Assembly (NCBI RefSeq): GCF_025766255.1
Contig: NW_026516763.1
Location: forward strand, 62,001-126,000
Source: Zychaea mexicana
Lineage: Eukaryota > Mucoromycota > Mucoromycetes > Mucorales > Lichtheimiaceae
Reading direction: 5' to 3'
Length of the DNA: 64,000 nucleotides
Made by a program: the position numbers and the translations under genes. Positions 22,994 to 35,654 of this stretch are shown here, one piece after another. Positions within the stretch are counted from its first letter, which is position 1. Every line of letters begins with the position of its first letter. The notes under the pieces are model-generated. The model saw only the letters and a list, made by a program, of their open reading frames with translations, was not told where the DNA came from and did not search any database.

Positions 22994-24225
22994 TATGTGC
23001 GGATAAGGGGTGTGTTTGGTGGTAGTAAAAGTAGTAGTCAGAAGGAAGAAGAAGAAGGAGAGAAAGAAATGGAGTTGTTGGAAGGACGTCTAAAAGTTAC
23101 AAGGAAGCGAAAGAAAGGAAGAAAAGAAAAACAAAGAAGGGGAAGGAAGAAGAAGGCTATATATGTTTTGGACCGGTTCCTGATGACGAGTGCTAGATAG
23201 TAGTTGGTAGTAAAGGGTGCTGTTTTCTGCTTGTTGCTTCTGCTGCTACTAATACGGTGGAACTGCGGACTATTACTTTGGCTTCGGTTTACTCGATAGT
23301 AGAATCTGTTGGGGCTCAAAGGGCATATGGGAGAAAAGAGAAAGATTACGGTAGTTGACCGAGAGAGGGAGAGGGAAGTACGATCTAGCTGGAGAGGGGT
23401 TGGAAAGTAAGAATAAGAAAAGAAGAAAGAAAGAAAGAGAGAGAGGGAAGAGCGAGAGAGCGATTTTTAAAACTATGAGAAAGAGCAGGAATGCAGGTCG
23501 ATCAGCAGCCAACCAGAATGGTTCCTCTGAAATGGAACATAGAAAGCGTATAATTCAAATGTAAAATACAGGCCATACAAGAATAAAAAAAAAAGCAGCA
23601 GGCAGGCCAGCTGCACGCATATGGAAAGCGCTTCTCGTTGACCCTTTTGTGCGACCACTCGGGGGACAGGCTCGCTCGGGATGCGTACCGACGACTTGAT
23701 GTAGTGTGCGTACGTACATGATGGAGGAAGGATTAATGCGTGCCATCCGCAGTACTGTTCGCACACACTACTTACTACAACTACTACAACCTTGACGTTT
23801 GTCCCCCATTTCCCCTCCACCCCCATCCCACTGTATCCGCCCCTGTCCTGTCCTTCAACGTCGTATTATTTATAAGTTCTCGGACTTTGGGGTCTTTTCA
23901 CACTTCTTCCTCTTTCTTTCTCTCTCTCTCTCTCTCTCTCTTTTTCTTTTTCTTTCACCTCGTATACCTTCTTTCTTTCTTTTCTTTCTTTGGCTTGGTA
24001 GTTCTTTGACGTATATATATATATATATATCACTTATAAATAGCATCAAAAACCCATATAAAAATATACATTATAAATATACAAACTATACCCCTCCACC
24101 CCGTCCCATTATCCAACCGCCGGTATACTACTGCTATTTAATCACTCTTGTTCCTCGCTTCTTTGTCAGTTGAACCCGTACAAACTTGTTACCATTTCAC
24201 ACACTTTGACGATTGACATTGCATC
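22994..24225. promoter_or_regulatory. Purine/pyrimidine-rich divergent promoter region
   Basis: Divergent spacer between the Yippee-like gene and the RRM-Puf gene. 23040-23470 is almost pure purine on the plus strand (GAA/GGA runs) and 23890-24000 is almost pure pyrimidine with a (CT)n core at about 23913-23942, followed by a (TA)n run at 24012-24030. Such tracts are typical nucleosome-poor promoter DNA; no specific factor site is claimed. No gene seen. Confidence 0.5.
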
Positions 24226-27200
24226 ATGACGCACTCGGATTCCGAGCCACCGTCGCCGCCTGATTATCCTACCGAGACTGTTCACTGGGCACACCGAAAA
24301 AGGTAACCATGCGCGTTTTCTTTATTCGCACCTAACGCTGGGTTTTCTCTTGATGTATTTATAAACAACACAAGAGAGGAACCATCAAAAGGGGGGGGGC
24401 GGTTGGGCTGGCTAAGGATGAATGAATGTCGTCGTCTTCGTCGGCTGGGGCTGGTTGAGTTGGGTTGGGTTGGGTTGGGGGGGGGGTGCGAGGCTGGTCA
24501 AAATATACAATAGACACGTCGTTGTAGCAAGTGATAACCTAAGAACTTCCACCTGCTTGCTATATATACTTCATATTGAGAATAACCTTACTATTTCTAT
24601 CACACTTTCCACGTCAATAGCTGGACCACTGTTGCTTCTACGACGACGGCCAACATGAAGCAAGTCGACAACAGCGACAACGATCAAGTTGGCGGAAATA
24701 GCAGCAGCGAAGAAGACGAAGAAAAAGATTATAGTTGCACTACCACCACCGTCCTCACCAAGAACAATACTACTAGCAACAACAGCAATAAGCGAATGTG
24801 GCAGCAAAAACAAAAACAACATCTACAACAACAACAACAACAGAAAAAACGAGTTCAGTTGCTGTCACACAACGACCACGAACATTCACAGACGTTGCGA
24901 CAACGGCCTAGAGCAGACACCATGCCCACACAGTCGACTACCGCGTTTCTTCCATCCTACATGACTCCAGATAACAATAACAATAGCATCAGCAACGATT
25001 CTGTTGCCATGGCAGCATCGGATTTGTCTCACCATCCTCATCATCACCTAGCAACTAGTGAGGCGACCGTTGTCGCGCCAACTGCTGCTGCTGCTGCCTC
25101 TGCTACAGCAGTTTCATCAGCTGCTGCGTTTCGCAACCGGTCCGGTTCTATCACCTTACCACCATCGAATAACCACCGTCATGGAACTGCAACAATATCG
25201 AGTAACCCTTTTGGTGACGGTATTTTCAACAGCTCATGGTCAACTGAATCGATGCAAAGTCCAACAACACCAACGACGGACCAGCTTTTGAAAGAAGATG
25301 ATGGAAACACGATCGCAAGTACATTGGCTTCCTTGGGACTCGATGATGAACGTGTGGATCGTAGGCATACCATCCATTCAAGCCATTCTTACTCGTCCTT
25401 GCGCACATGGTATAATCATCACCCTCCGTCATCGGCAAATTCAGCCGCAGGCTCAAGTGAGCCCTGGCCACCCCATCATCAACATTATTTGGCACCTGCG
25501 TCATCATCACCAGTATCTTCTAGGGGAACTACGTGTACCACAGGAGGAGGGGTTAGTGCTGCTAACTCTGTTGGAGGAACAGGAGGTGGAGGAGAACAGC
25601 AACACCAACAACAGGATCATCACCATCAGCAGCAACAACACACTCCGTCTCAACAACACCATCATCGCCATCATCATCACCACCAAGGGCTTATGATGGC
25701 CGTCGCCAACAAGTTCCAGACACAGCGACCACGTGCAATCAGTATGAGTGTAGCCGATAACCGGCCGCCGTTTGAAAACTTGAACTATGTGCCGTACCAT
25801 CGATCCATTTGGCAGCAGCAACAGCATCAGCAGCAGCATTTGCCAACATCGCTCAGGCGTCAACAACAAGGTGGTACGCGACCGTTTCTGCGGAGTTCCA
25901 ACAGTAGTGCAGATTTGCTCGAGATGATGGCGAGGCAACGCAGGGCAGCATTAGGAACGCCAACCGGAACTGGGGAGCATACAGCCGATGACTGGGTATA
26001 AAACAATTTTTTTTAAGGTTTACTCTATATGCGCATATCTTTTTCTACGTAAAGCTCATCATCGTCAACAACAACAACAACGTATATGTACATAATTAAT
26101 TTAGGATACTGCTACGCCAGCATCCTCATCTTCGTCACTACAAGGCTCTTCTTCTTCTACCTATTGCGGAGGAGGAGTCGATCATGGTTCTTCTTCTGGT
26201 GGTAACACCACAGCGACTACTGCTGGTATAGCTGGTGGTGGAACAGAGGAATCTTCATCGCCTTCTTCTGGCAAGAATTCACCTGCCTCCAGCGCGGCAC
26301 AGACGCCGACACGTTCTCTCTGGCTTGGCAACATTGACCCTTCGTTGACCATGGCTGATCTCCAATGCGTGTTTGCACAATTCGGTGTGATTGACAGCGT
26401 ACGTATCCTACCCGACCGTGAATGCGCATTCGTGAACTTTATTTCAGTTGACGATGCGTTACGTGCCAAAGAAGGATTGATGCATACGTTGAATGGCCGA
26501 CTGGGAAATTCGGCCATCAAGGTTGGCTTCGGAAAACCAGAGGCTGTTCCGCAACAGCCGCCGACATGCGGAACAACAACAACAACAACAACAACAGCAC
26601 TAGCACCAGGAGCAGCAGGAACAGGAGGAGAATTCGGTGCCAATGCACAAGGTCCAACACGAGCTTTGTGTAAGTTTATTTTCGAGTACTACTAAGTACT
26701 AACTCTGTCCTTAATAATGCACATAACAGACTGTGTTATAAACAAACACACGGCAATCTCCCCTTTTCCATCCTCTTTTTTTAACCATGATTTAACAATT
26801 TAAAACAACAACTTTTATGCATGTATATATGTATTTTATTCAGGGATCGGTAACATTCCGTCAACTACCACGTATTCTATGCTGTTTTCTCTGTTTTCGC
26901 CCTTTGGTGCGATCGAATCGGTCCGAGTCTTGACGCACAAGAATTGCGGCTTTGTCAATTTCGAGTCGCAAGAGGATGCCGTGCGCGCGAAAAAGACGCT
27001 GCAAGGTAAAGAGATCATGGGACCCGCTACTGGTCCTGTCCGAATTGGATTTGCCAAAGTGCCTACTATGATGGCAATGGTCGCTGGTGGACCCCCTGGT
27101 GGTGCTCCTCTTCCAGGTGGCCTCATGATGGGCGGTGGCCCTCCTCCAACTGGAATGATGATGATGAAACCAGATCAATATTACAATAACAGCGGCAACA

Positions 27201-29416
27201 ACGACATGATGATGACAATGATGATGACTTGTCCTACCAGCAACACGGGTGGTGCTATGTCTGCCGTGGATGCTACCGCCGAAAACTTGATACCAGTAGC
27301 ATCATCATCAGCAGCAGCAGTGGCTATGGGTTGGACTGCTGCTTCTACCACTCCCCCACCACCAACTTCAGTGGCCAACAACAGCAACAATGGAAGTATC
27401 AGTGGTAACACTGGCAACGGTGACGGTTACCAACACGAACAGCAGCAACAAATGATGATGTACATGATGGCAGAAATGATGGGAAACGGATCCACCAATA
27501 TTTATGCGGCCATTACAAGTGAGCGCCAAGTGTTAATGAGTGAGCTCGGAGGAACGGAAGACGAAAATGACGGCCCACTCTTTGACGGTAAACGTTTATA
27601 TTAGAGTTTTCTTGTGCGACATGCCATCGATTTCGATCTGACATTTTCTATTATTTGCAAAAACCAGAGATGCATATGCCACTAAGCTACTTTGCCACGA
27701 TTCCTGCTGCTCCTGAATTGGGTCAGGCCCGTAAGATTGATATTGGACGATTGCGTGATATCCGTAAACGACTGGATACTGGTTATGTACCTACCAAGGA
27801 GCTGGAAGTGATTGCGCTTGAATGTTTGGATGAACTTGTTGAGCTTTGCAGTGGTAAATTAAATTGATGGGGCATCAGAGAAAATAAGGGGAAAAAACAT
27901 GCGTATCTGTTGTTTTTATTTTCGGACGTAGCTAAAAATTTAGAATATGTTAACATCTTGCAGATCATATCGGGAATACGGTGATCCAGCGGCTTTTTGA
28001 ACGATGCTCCGAGGTCACGAAATCGCGCATGCTGGACGTTGTGGCGCCTTATCTTGCCTCAATTGGTATCCACAAGAACGGAACCTGGGCTGCACAGAAG
28101 ATTATTGACACGGGCCGACTTCCTGCACAGGTTACTACTACTACTACTACTACTACTTTCACTGCAACTGGTAGTCATGAAAACATATACGCTCACACGT
28201 TGTCAATTTCTTTCTAGATCAACCGGATCTGTGCAAGCATCAAGCCGTATGTGCCAGCCCTCTTGTTGGACCAGTTTGGCAATTACGTAGTACAATGTTG
28301 TCTTGGCCTTGGACCCGAGCGTAATCAGTTTATATTTGACGCAATTGTGGACAATTGTTGGGAAATCGCACAAGGACGTTTCGGAGCCCGGGCTGTGCGA
28401 GCAACCTTGGAGAGCCCCCATGTGACGAAAAGACAACAAGTAAGGCGTGAATGGATTTTTCTTTGTTGTGCAAGAGGATCGTCACCATGTCAAAATAGCT
28501 ATGGATGAAAGAATCTAATCATAAACACTGAATGTTTTTCTTTGCTTTCTCGGTATAGAAATACGTTGCAGCCACAATTGTACAACATGCACTCGTGCTG
28601 GCCACCAATGCCAATGGTGCGCTCTTACTGATCTGGCTTTTGGACACATCCGGTATTCCTGGCCGGTATCGTGTGCTTGCACCGAGACTGACGCCGCACT
28701 TGGCCCGCCTATGCACTCACAAACTCGCATCTTTAACAGTGCTCAAAATCATCAACCAACGCCACGAACCGGATGCACGTGCACTGATCCTGGACGCATT
28801 GGTCTTTTCTGCAGACGAACAAGTGATTGATGAAGTGCTTAAAGACCAAGTTCATGGCGTAAACCTGATCCAGAAGATCTTGTCGAGCTCATATGTTGAA
28901 TTACGTGAGCGTCAGCGCATTGCTGAACGGATCAAGCACGTGCTTAACAAGCTCAAACTTCAGCATGTTCAAGGATATAAGCGTTTGATGGAAGAAATTA
29001 ATATGGTCATGGGCGACTCAAATCCGGGCGCTAGTTTGGGCGCCTTACCTGGTCTTGTTCCTCCTACGTTTGCCATGAATCCGGAAATGGCTGCGGCACT
29101 CCATGCAAAGTATTTGGCTGCCGCCGCTGCTGCTGTAGCAGCTGCTCACCCACAGCAGCAACAGCAGCCGACAGTAGCACAGCCTGTAGTACAGCCACTA
29201 GTGGAACAGGCAGTGTTGGAGTCATTACCACAGCAGGAAAACCAAGTGATGCAAGAAGATCAATCGGCAACGCAACAAGTGCACCAGCAGCATAGTGACG
29301 GTAGCGATGATGTTGATGATGAACCGGCGCAATCACCCACGTTACCCGCTGTAACAGCAGCAGAAGCAAAGACTGCCAATGCGGCTACTACCTCAACAGC
29401 AACAACAACAATGTAA
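24226..29416 (+). CDS. RRM and Pumilio-repeat RNA-binding protein (Jsn1/Puf2-like)
   Basis: Exon 1 is 24226-24302, exon 2 is 24621-25995, exon 3 is 26105-26669, exon 4 starts at 26844; more exons follow. The N-terminal 450 residues are low complexity (polyQ, polyH, poly-Ser). Two RRMs follow: SLWLGNIDPSLTMADL ... CAFVNFISVDDALRAKEGL (26320-26540) and WIGNIPSTTTYSMLFSLFSP ... CGFVNFESQEDAVRAKKTL (26844-27060). Then a Met/Gly/Asn-rich linker precedes Puf repeats: DHIGNTVIQRLFERC, KNGTWAAQKII, DQFGNYVVQCCLGLG, RFGARAVRATLES and HGVNLIQKILSS. This RRM-then-Puf order is that of yeast Jsn1 (Puf1) and Puf2, which bind mRNAs for membrane-associated proteins. The tail after the Puf domain is Ala/Gln rich. 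One of the largest genes here, with every domain intact. Confidence 0.93.
24457..24489 (+). repeat. GGGTT-repeat G-run in intron 1 (possible G-quadruplex)
   Basis: Four consecutive runs of at least three G, spaced by TT (G starts at 24462, 24467, 24472 and 24477, the last run ten G long), on the sense strand of the first intron of the RRM-Puf gene. A second G-run lies at 24391-24398. Confidence 0.75.
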
Positions 29417-29990
29417 GATATACAGCAACAACAAAGCACGCAATCCACGAAAAATAAAAGCAAGCAGCAAAAACACTCTACAAAAACAAGTTCAAACAAA
29501 AAAAAGAAATACCCTGCACGCAACAACCATTATTCCCAACATATTTGCACTCACTCACTCACTCAAAACAAAAGCACTACCACTTTTTTTTCCTTTATTA
29601 TTTTTCATGCATTTTCTATTCATTTTCTATTCCTTTTTTTCCTCTTTTGTAAGACAGCACATCATGGTTCATGCACACACACACACACACACACACACAC
29701 AAGAGTATATAGCCACATACAACACGCACTTTTTATTATTACTTCACGTTCTTCATTTGATCGCACAATGCACTCTTATATCTTATGCTTTCTTCTTTGT
29801 TTCTTCTTTTCTTTTGTTTTTTTCTTTTGCTAGAGACCGACTTTCTTCATTTGTCACACACATTTTTCTTTTATTTAGGAATTCTTTTTCTTTTTTCTGC
29901 TGTTCATATATAAAAAGAAAACAACGCACAATCACACAACACATAGAAGTTTGGGTATCATAGTAGAGAATATATACTTTGTTATATTGG
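29417..29990. terminator. Convergent 3' region of RRM-Puf and bZIP genes
   Basis: T-rich sequence with AATAAA-like strings (for example AAATAAAAG near 29452) and a (CA)n run at 29673-29701. No gene seen; the 194-codon ORF crossing it is built of low-complexity T-rich DNA. Confidence 0.45.
29673..29701. repeat. (CA)n microsatellite
   Basis: Uninterrupted CA dinucleotide run of about 28 bases in the convergent 3' region. Confidence 0.9.
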
Positions 29991-30911
29991 CTATGACGGT
30001 GGATGTGATGAAAATGATGAAGGAATAGCAGTAGTACTAATACTAGTAGCAGGAGCTTGTTCTTGCGTCACCACCACTGCTGCTGATGCTGTTGGTTGTA
30101 ATAACGATCTAAGATACGTGTTTTCCTTCTCTAACACGTCCAATTTCTGAGTATCCGACTCCTTTTCTTCTCGAAAGCGCGTCATCAACGATTCCAACTG
30201 TGATACACGATCATTCAAATCTTGTTGTGGTGAAGACGATGGCGACGACGGTTCAATCAATGGATGGTTTGGATGATAGTGCCGTAACGCTGTTTGTAGT
30301 TGTTTTACGCGTTGCTCTAATATAACTACACGTTCTTGAAGTTCTTTCTCTCGTTGCTTTCGTCGTTCTCGGAATCGACTCGAGGCTCCTGCATTGCGTC
30401 GTCGCTTTTCTTCGAGAATGGCGTCGGAGGTGTGATGATGTTGATGATGATGGTTTTCGTTGGCAGTAGTAGTAGGCCATGATGAAGACAATGATGATGC
30501 TGCACAACTTCCTCCCGCTGCCTCTGCTACAATACTATTAGAAGAGGATTGGTGACGATGATGTTGATTTAGTTTGGGTAAAAGGTTTGGAAAAGCGGAT
30601 ATGGGTGGTAGGACGGTTTTGTTGCTGTTTGTTAAAGAAGAAGAGGTGGGAAGACTGACAGTACTGCTACTGGTATCGCTGGTAAGAGCAGCACTTATAC
30701 CGGTAGGAGTATACTGTGTTTGTTGCTGTTGCTGATGATGGTATAAGTGGTGATGAAACTCGCGTTGTTGTGGTATAGATGATATCGAACTCATGTTGGT
30801 TGGTATCGGAGAAACAGGTGAAGACGGAATCGTCGAAGAAGTAATTTCAGTTGTAGTAGTTGTGTTTGGTAAAGATGTAGAAGAAGGAAAAGAAGGACGA
30901 CGACGACGCAT
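29991..30911 (-). CDS. bZIP transcription factor, Met4/Cys3-like basic region
   Basis: Single-exon reading frame of 306 codons from the ATG at 30911 (MRRRRPSFPSSTSLP). The first half is Ser/Thr/Gln/His rich. The basic region RRRNAGASSRFRERRKQREK matches N-x2-A-S-x2-F-R, the pattern seen in the sulfur-regulator bZIPs (Met4, Met28, Cys3), and is followed by a leucine zipper (ELQERVVILEQRVKQLQTAL). A second, weaker heptad stretch (LNDRVSQLESLMTRFREEK ... LDVLEKENTYLRSLL) suggests an extended or broken coiled coil. Such factors bind DNA as dimers in the nucleus. The role in sulfur control is an analogy from the basic region only; other fungal bZIP classes share parts of it. Translation could start further upstream only from a TTG, so the 30911 ATG is preferred. 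Confidence 0.88.
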   Translation of the reverse strand: MRRRRPSFPSSTSLPNTTTTTEITSSTIPSSPVSPIPTNMSSISSIPQQREFHHHLYHHQQQQQTQYTPTGISAALTSDTSSSTVSLPTSSSLTNSNKTVLPPISAFPNLLPKLNQHHRHQSSSNSIVAEAAGGSCAASSLSSSWPTTTANENHHHQHHHTSDAILEEKRRRNAGASSRFRERRKQREKELQERVVILEQRVKQLQTALRHYHPNHPLIEPSSPSSSPQQDLNDRVSQLESLMTRFREEKESDTQKLDVLEKENTYLRSLLQPTASAAVVVTQEQAPATSISTTAIPSSFSSHPPS

Positions 30912-32630
30912 ACTTTTAAGCAAGAAAAGGGGGATGCAAGAAAGCAATCTACAACCAAATGTGTTTCGATGTGTGGGAGAGCCTGGAGAAGACGATTATG
31001 TATGTCACAAAGGCCACAATTACGCCATTTATGACGACATTATGCCAGACGATTGCGTTCCAGGATTTTTTGGGTAACACAAACAAAGGGCATAAATTTC
31101 ATTGTCTATGTATGCATTGTTTGTTGCCGCTTTACACTTTATCCAGCACTTAAAAAAAGTGTCAGACTCATGAATTTAGTGGTAAATGGAAAAATGAATT
31201 GGGCCCTATCGTATAGTTAATCGTATCCCGCTCGATATTACACACGCAGCCAGCTATATATAGCCCTCAAATCATCAAATAAGAGTTCAGGTACATAACT
31301 GTGCGAAAAAGCAAAAGCATATGATGCTTTCTTGCACACCATATTAGGAAGTCAAGAAGCAAAATAATGTTATATAGAGAGCCATTAGCTACACTGGCTA
31401 ATTGCCGCAGTTATATGTACAGAGGCATAGCATAGAAGTAATACCACATAGGAGACAGTAATCTTTCTTTTGTTGATAGCTCATGCGATGTGCTATCGTC
31501 CACCACACCGCTTCTCCCACCAAAAAAACTGGCATAGGAAGTATGCGTACTCTGAGGGTATAGTGGTATATTCAACGACGGTGGTGATAGAGGAGATAGA
31601 AGAAAGCGCACCAGTTGTTTGATAAGAATGCACGTAATCGCCAACCGCTGTAGTATGATGTTGTGCTGCTCTTACCATAGAAAATTCCTGCGCATTATTG
31701 CGTGCTTATCGATAAATATGTTGGTAATCGAAGAACAAGGTTACTTGATTTGCTTAGGGTACACACTTGTTGTCAGTTTGTTTGCCTAATTTATTAGAGT
31801 GAGTAACCCTGATGCAGTGATTTTTAAAATTTTGTTTACGTATGCGTAAAATCGCGAACCTTCTTAAGGTGTACAAGGTCCATAAGTATAGCTGAAAGTG
31901 TTTTATTAAAGGGCAATGATGAGCCGCGTCAAGAACTTGACATATGCTCGCCCAAACGAAAGAACAATGGTGGTGTCACAGCTAGCTGCATAAAAACCTC
32001 TGATGCTCGGACGTAGAGGGAAAAAGGTTTAAGGTGTAGTAGAAAAGGGAAGACAAGTGAACGCTGAACGGGGTCACAGAAGGTAGAAATTCGTTGATTG
32101 GGGTAATCTTTTTTTTCTCGGATATAAAGAAACCATGATTTGGCTGGTACCTCACCTGCACTAAGTACCAGAACAATTAACAATAAACCCGAAACAGCGG
32201 TTATCCGTTATGGGTAGGAGTACAGTAATCGATAAATCAACATAGTAGACTTAGACGGATTATTGTCCAACAACATAATGCGGATTGAACAGTGCTTATT
32301 TATAACAATGTAAACAAGACCGTGCCGCCAAAATTGTGCTGCACACAATACATATGCTATAAGTGCCACACTCTGTGGTGCCTGCAACGTAAATTCGCTA
32401 TTTAGCGAGCAAAGCACATATAAATTACCACCACCACCATATCATACTTGTAAATTTAATAGCAAAAAAGAAGCCAATAGTGAAGCAAGCCAAAAGGAAC
32501 GAAAGAGGATTCCTTATAAATGATAGTTATTAATGCCAACGATAAAAGATAAGTATGATAAATGCTATTTACACGATAAAGTCCAACGCTTGTTGTAATA
32601 TCCATAATACCGACTCGTGCCGCCATTCAT
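30912..32630. other. Upstream spacer of the bZIP gene, no gene recognised
   Basis: About 1.7 kb, AT-rich. ORFs of 60-94 codons on both strands have no domain or supporting splice pattern. It includes the bZIP promoter on the left and the 3' region of the RBR ligase gene on the right. Confidence 0.45.
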
Positions 32631-35061
32631 CTATTTAGATAGCACATCATCTTGAGTTAGGAGTACACCACTTTTACCAAGTCCAAATCGTACAGAAAAG
32701 AAAAAACTTACTGAGCTTTTCAAATGTGGATATGGGACCAATCACCACGTGGCTAGGCTGTGAAGAAGCCGCCAGTTCGGGATGTGCCCGAAGATATTCG
32801 CGTCTTGCCTTATTGGCTGCTCGCGTCACAGCTTCGTCTTCGGGGTCAGTTTTGTACAAGTCGCACTTTTTACATTGATCGCACGGAGTGCCCGAGACTT
32901 CTCGAAAATGATCACAGAAATGGGAATACGATTCTATATGATCCGCGAGTATATATTTGTGTGTGTGTGTGTGTGTGTGTTAATTTGATCGGGCGACAGG
33001 AAAAACACAAAAACACATATCTCTCTCACAACGTACCTTTGCGGATGTCCTTGCGGCATACGTAGCACATGGTATATCCTATACATACACATTTAGGTTA
33101 CGACTTTAGATACTGTATGCCTACGTTTACTTTAACAACCACTTGATAAAAAAAATAAACTAACCACAACGGCACACTATCTTGTTACATCCATCTGCCT
33201 TTTGGAACGACAGACTACATACAGGACACTATACAGGAAAGAAAAATCCGCCGTGTGAACAAAACTGCAGCACATCTCATATAAAATCTGTTTGCAGTAT
33301 GCGTCATCGTTTCCTTACCGTGCGCTTGACGGCATCTGCCATGGCCTAAATAAGGAAACAAGGATCAGACAATGACTAATTTGGCATTTCTCCCCCTGAT
33401 TCTCCTTTTACCTTTTCAACGTAGAGTCTCAAGCCATCCTGTTCCTTCTCCCAACATTTGTGCAACCCTCGTACAATGTGCTGGCACAAGACACACGTAA
33501 GTCGACGACATTCCGGATTCCGGCACTGGAAGACGGAACCACGACGGGCACAAGCTATCCGATCGTATACGGTTTCGATATCTCCTTTCAAATCCCACTT
33601 TTGAAAAGAGGAGGTGGTAACAATAAGCACCATCATATAAAGTACAACAGTAGTAAAAGTAGTAAAAGAAGAAGAGTGTAGCAGCAATAAACGATGATAC
33701 AGATAAATGATGAATGATTGGGCGATCCATAATACCATTAACCAGCGCGCGCCCGCCACCAACACCATGAGGCGATCCAACGTTGTATGCAACGGCAACC
33801 CCATGGACTCGTCAATCTCGCAGTAACCACAAGCCGAGCAACGCACAATCTTGGATTGGCACGCGCGCATGTTTTCTTCAAAGACCGACTTTTGATAAGC
33901 AGACCAGATATCTTGGCTCAGAATCCGATGTTCCAACACCGAGTGCGCAAAGCATCCGTCGCAGCTGCCGCCCATGGAAATGCAGGGTATACGGGCAGCG
34001 CCGCGCAGCGCGCCTTGGCCAAACAGGCCTTCTGAAATGTATCGCGTGATGCAGTCGTGGCAAAACATGTGCGTGCCTTGGCTGCAAAATGCGAGTTGTT
34101 CAATCACATAGTCGCCATAGCAACATTGACATGTGATCAGTTCGTCGTATTCGTCGTGGCTGATCTCCAGTGCTGTCTTGGCATCTTGGGCTGATTGTGC
34201 GTCTAGTGCGCGTCGTCGTACGATGCGTCGATCGTATTCAAATTCCTCCTTATCGTCTCCAGTATCGTCATGACTGTTGTTTTTCGAGGATGATCCAGCG
34301 GATGTTGCTGATGCTATGAACGAGGTGGATGATGTAGGAAGCGACCAGTGTCGAATGAAATTGCGTATAGTCGTCCAAAACCCGCCTGATCCCATATCTT
34401 GGAGCTGGTCATAGCTCTTTACATAATCCCAATTGTTCTCTGCCAAGACGGCTCGTATCGACGACTTCCAGACCTTTTATATTTATGTGAGTGAGTGTAA
34501 ACATGTGAAATGGTAGCCCCCACAGTATACAAACACTTTTTTTTACCTGAGGATAATCCAAAGCGAGCTGAGCCTGTGCTTGTGCACGATATCCTTCACT
34601 TTTAATCAGATCCGATCGATCCAGTTTGCCATACTCGAGCCGTTCCGGATACGCTTGGTCTTGTCGCTGGAGGAGTTCATTAGCCACTTGTTCAACATGG
34701 CTATGGTCATAGCGTAGCAGTCTCTCTCGTAAATAGGCCACATTGCAATCTGGAAAGAATTCAGTGGCCAGTAATTGTAAGGCTTGATTCAAATGTTGTG
34801 TTCGATTATTAGTATTACTGCCGAGTAATCGTGGGTAATAGCCTCCATTGTTGAATATTTTTTCTGCAATGCGTTCAACGGGTGCCGTTTCATAATAACC
34901 AAGACAAGAGCGGAAGTAACCCGGGTCTACATATACTATTGTAAGTATGATATTCAAAGGACTTTGGTCTTCATGAACTCAACAAAGGTATATATACCTC
35001 CTCCGGGAAAGAGCACCAAGAGCTGTGCGATCAAGCGATCGTTTTTATGCTGTCTGACCAT
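32631..35061 (-). CDS. RBR E3 ubiquitin ligase, RNF216/TRIAD3-like
   Basis: Starts at 35061 (MVRQHKNDRLIAQLLVLFPG). The N-terminal half has helical repeats reminiscent of the RNF216 UBA/CUE-like region (LLATEFFPDCNVAYLRERLL). RING1 reads CQCCYGDYVIEQLAFCSQG, HMFCHDC, then the long RNF216-style spacing to C-x-x-C (about 33880-34140). IBR pieces follow: CSACGYCEIDES, then FQCRNPECRRLTCVLCQH, and RING2 contains VCSLSFQKADGCNKIVC, whose Cys after DG is the expected catalytic residue, then MCYVCRKDIRK. The tail continues CDQCKKCDLYKTDPEDEA and ends in TRAANKARREYLRAHPEL. RBR ligases take ubiquitin onto the RING2 cysteine before passing it to the substrate. Oddity: an in-frame hydrophobic stretch of about 56 codons (33598-33765) splits the RING1-IBR region. 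The last exon and stop at 32631 are tentative. Confidence 0.88.
32959..32980. repeat. (GT)n microsatellite in an RBR ligase intron
   Basis: GT run of about 22 bases within a late intron of the minus-strand RBR gene, next to the exon that encodes the cysteine-rich tail. Confidence 0.9.
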
Positions 35062-35654
35062 ATAACATAAGGGAGTTGGAAGAAAAAGAAGAGAAAACGG
35101 GAGTACTCAAGCACCCCTAAAAATTTCGAAATCCCTGCTTATGGATTAAACCCTTTCCAATACTTGGCATATGTGATCTGCTATATGCTCCAAAGGTGCC
35201 ATACTTGAGCAAAGGACTTGCTTATTATAATAGCGATGACGATGGTCTAATATTAATATTTTTGAGTATAGTGGGTGAATGGATGATGGTAGTGGATCAC
35301 AAAAGAACATAAATAATAGGACACGTAAGGAAAAGGAAGAGGTAGCATATATCACTATATACGGAGAGTTAAAGAGGATATTGAAGCGTTTTTCTTTTTC
35401 TCTAAAAAGCACACACACAGAGAGGGGACATGATGGGATGATGAGATGGGATATGAGCTGAGGATATACAAATAAACTTTTTTTTGGGTTGATTCTGGTT
35501 GAATTGGAACATATGTAAAATAATGGGGAAATAATGCAAAAAAAAAAAAAAGAGAATATATAATAGAAAATCAATAACGAAGAAAAAGGAAGCTGGTATA
35601 TAGAAATGTATGTATGATTGAATGCAAATGAGAGCCCTGTTGTGGAAAGTCCCT
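35062..35654. other. Spacer between RBR ligase and hypothetical gene
   Basis: AT-rich, with a 15-base A-run near 35539 (T on the minus strand). It must hold the RBR promoter and the 3' end of the minus-strand hypothetical gene. A 142-codon minus-strand ORF is Phe/Ile/Ser rich and looks like noncoding T-rich DNA. Confidence 0.45.

Noticed and set aside
24457..24489. Interstitial telomere repeat
   Set aside because: The unit is GGGTT without the A of TTAGGG, only four copies, inside an intron; better explained as a G-rich run.
29379..29963. 194-codon plus-strand ORF after the RRM-Puf gene
   Set aside because: It begins inside the Puf gene's last exon in another frame and runs through T-rich and (CA)n DNA of the 3' region.
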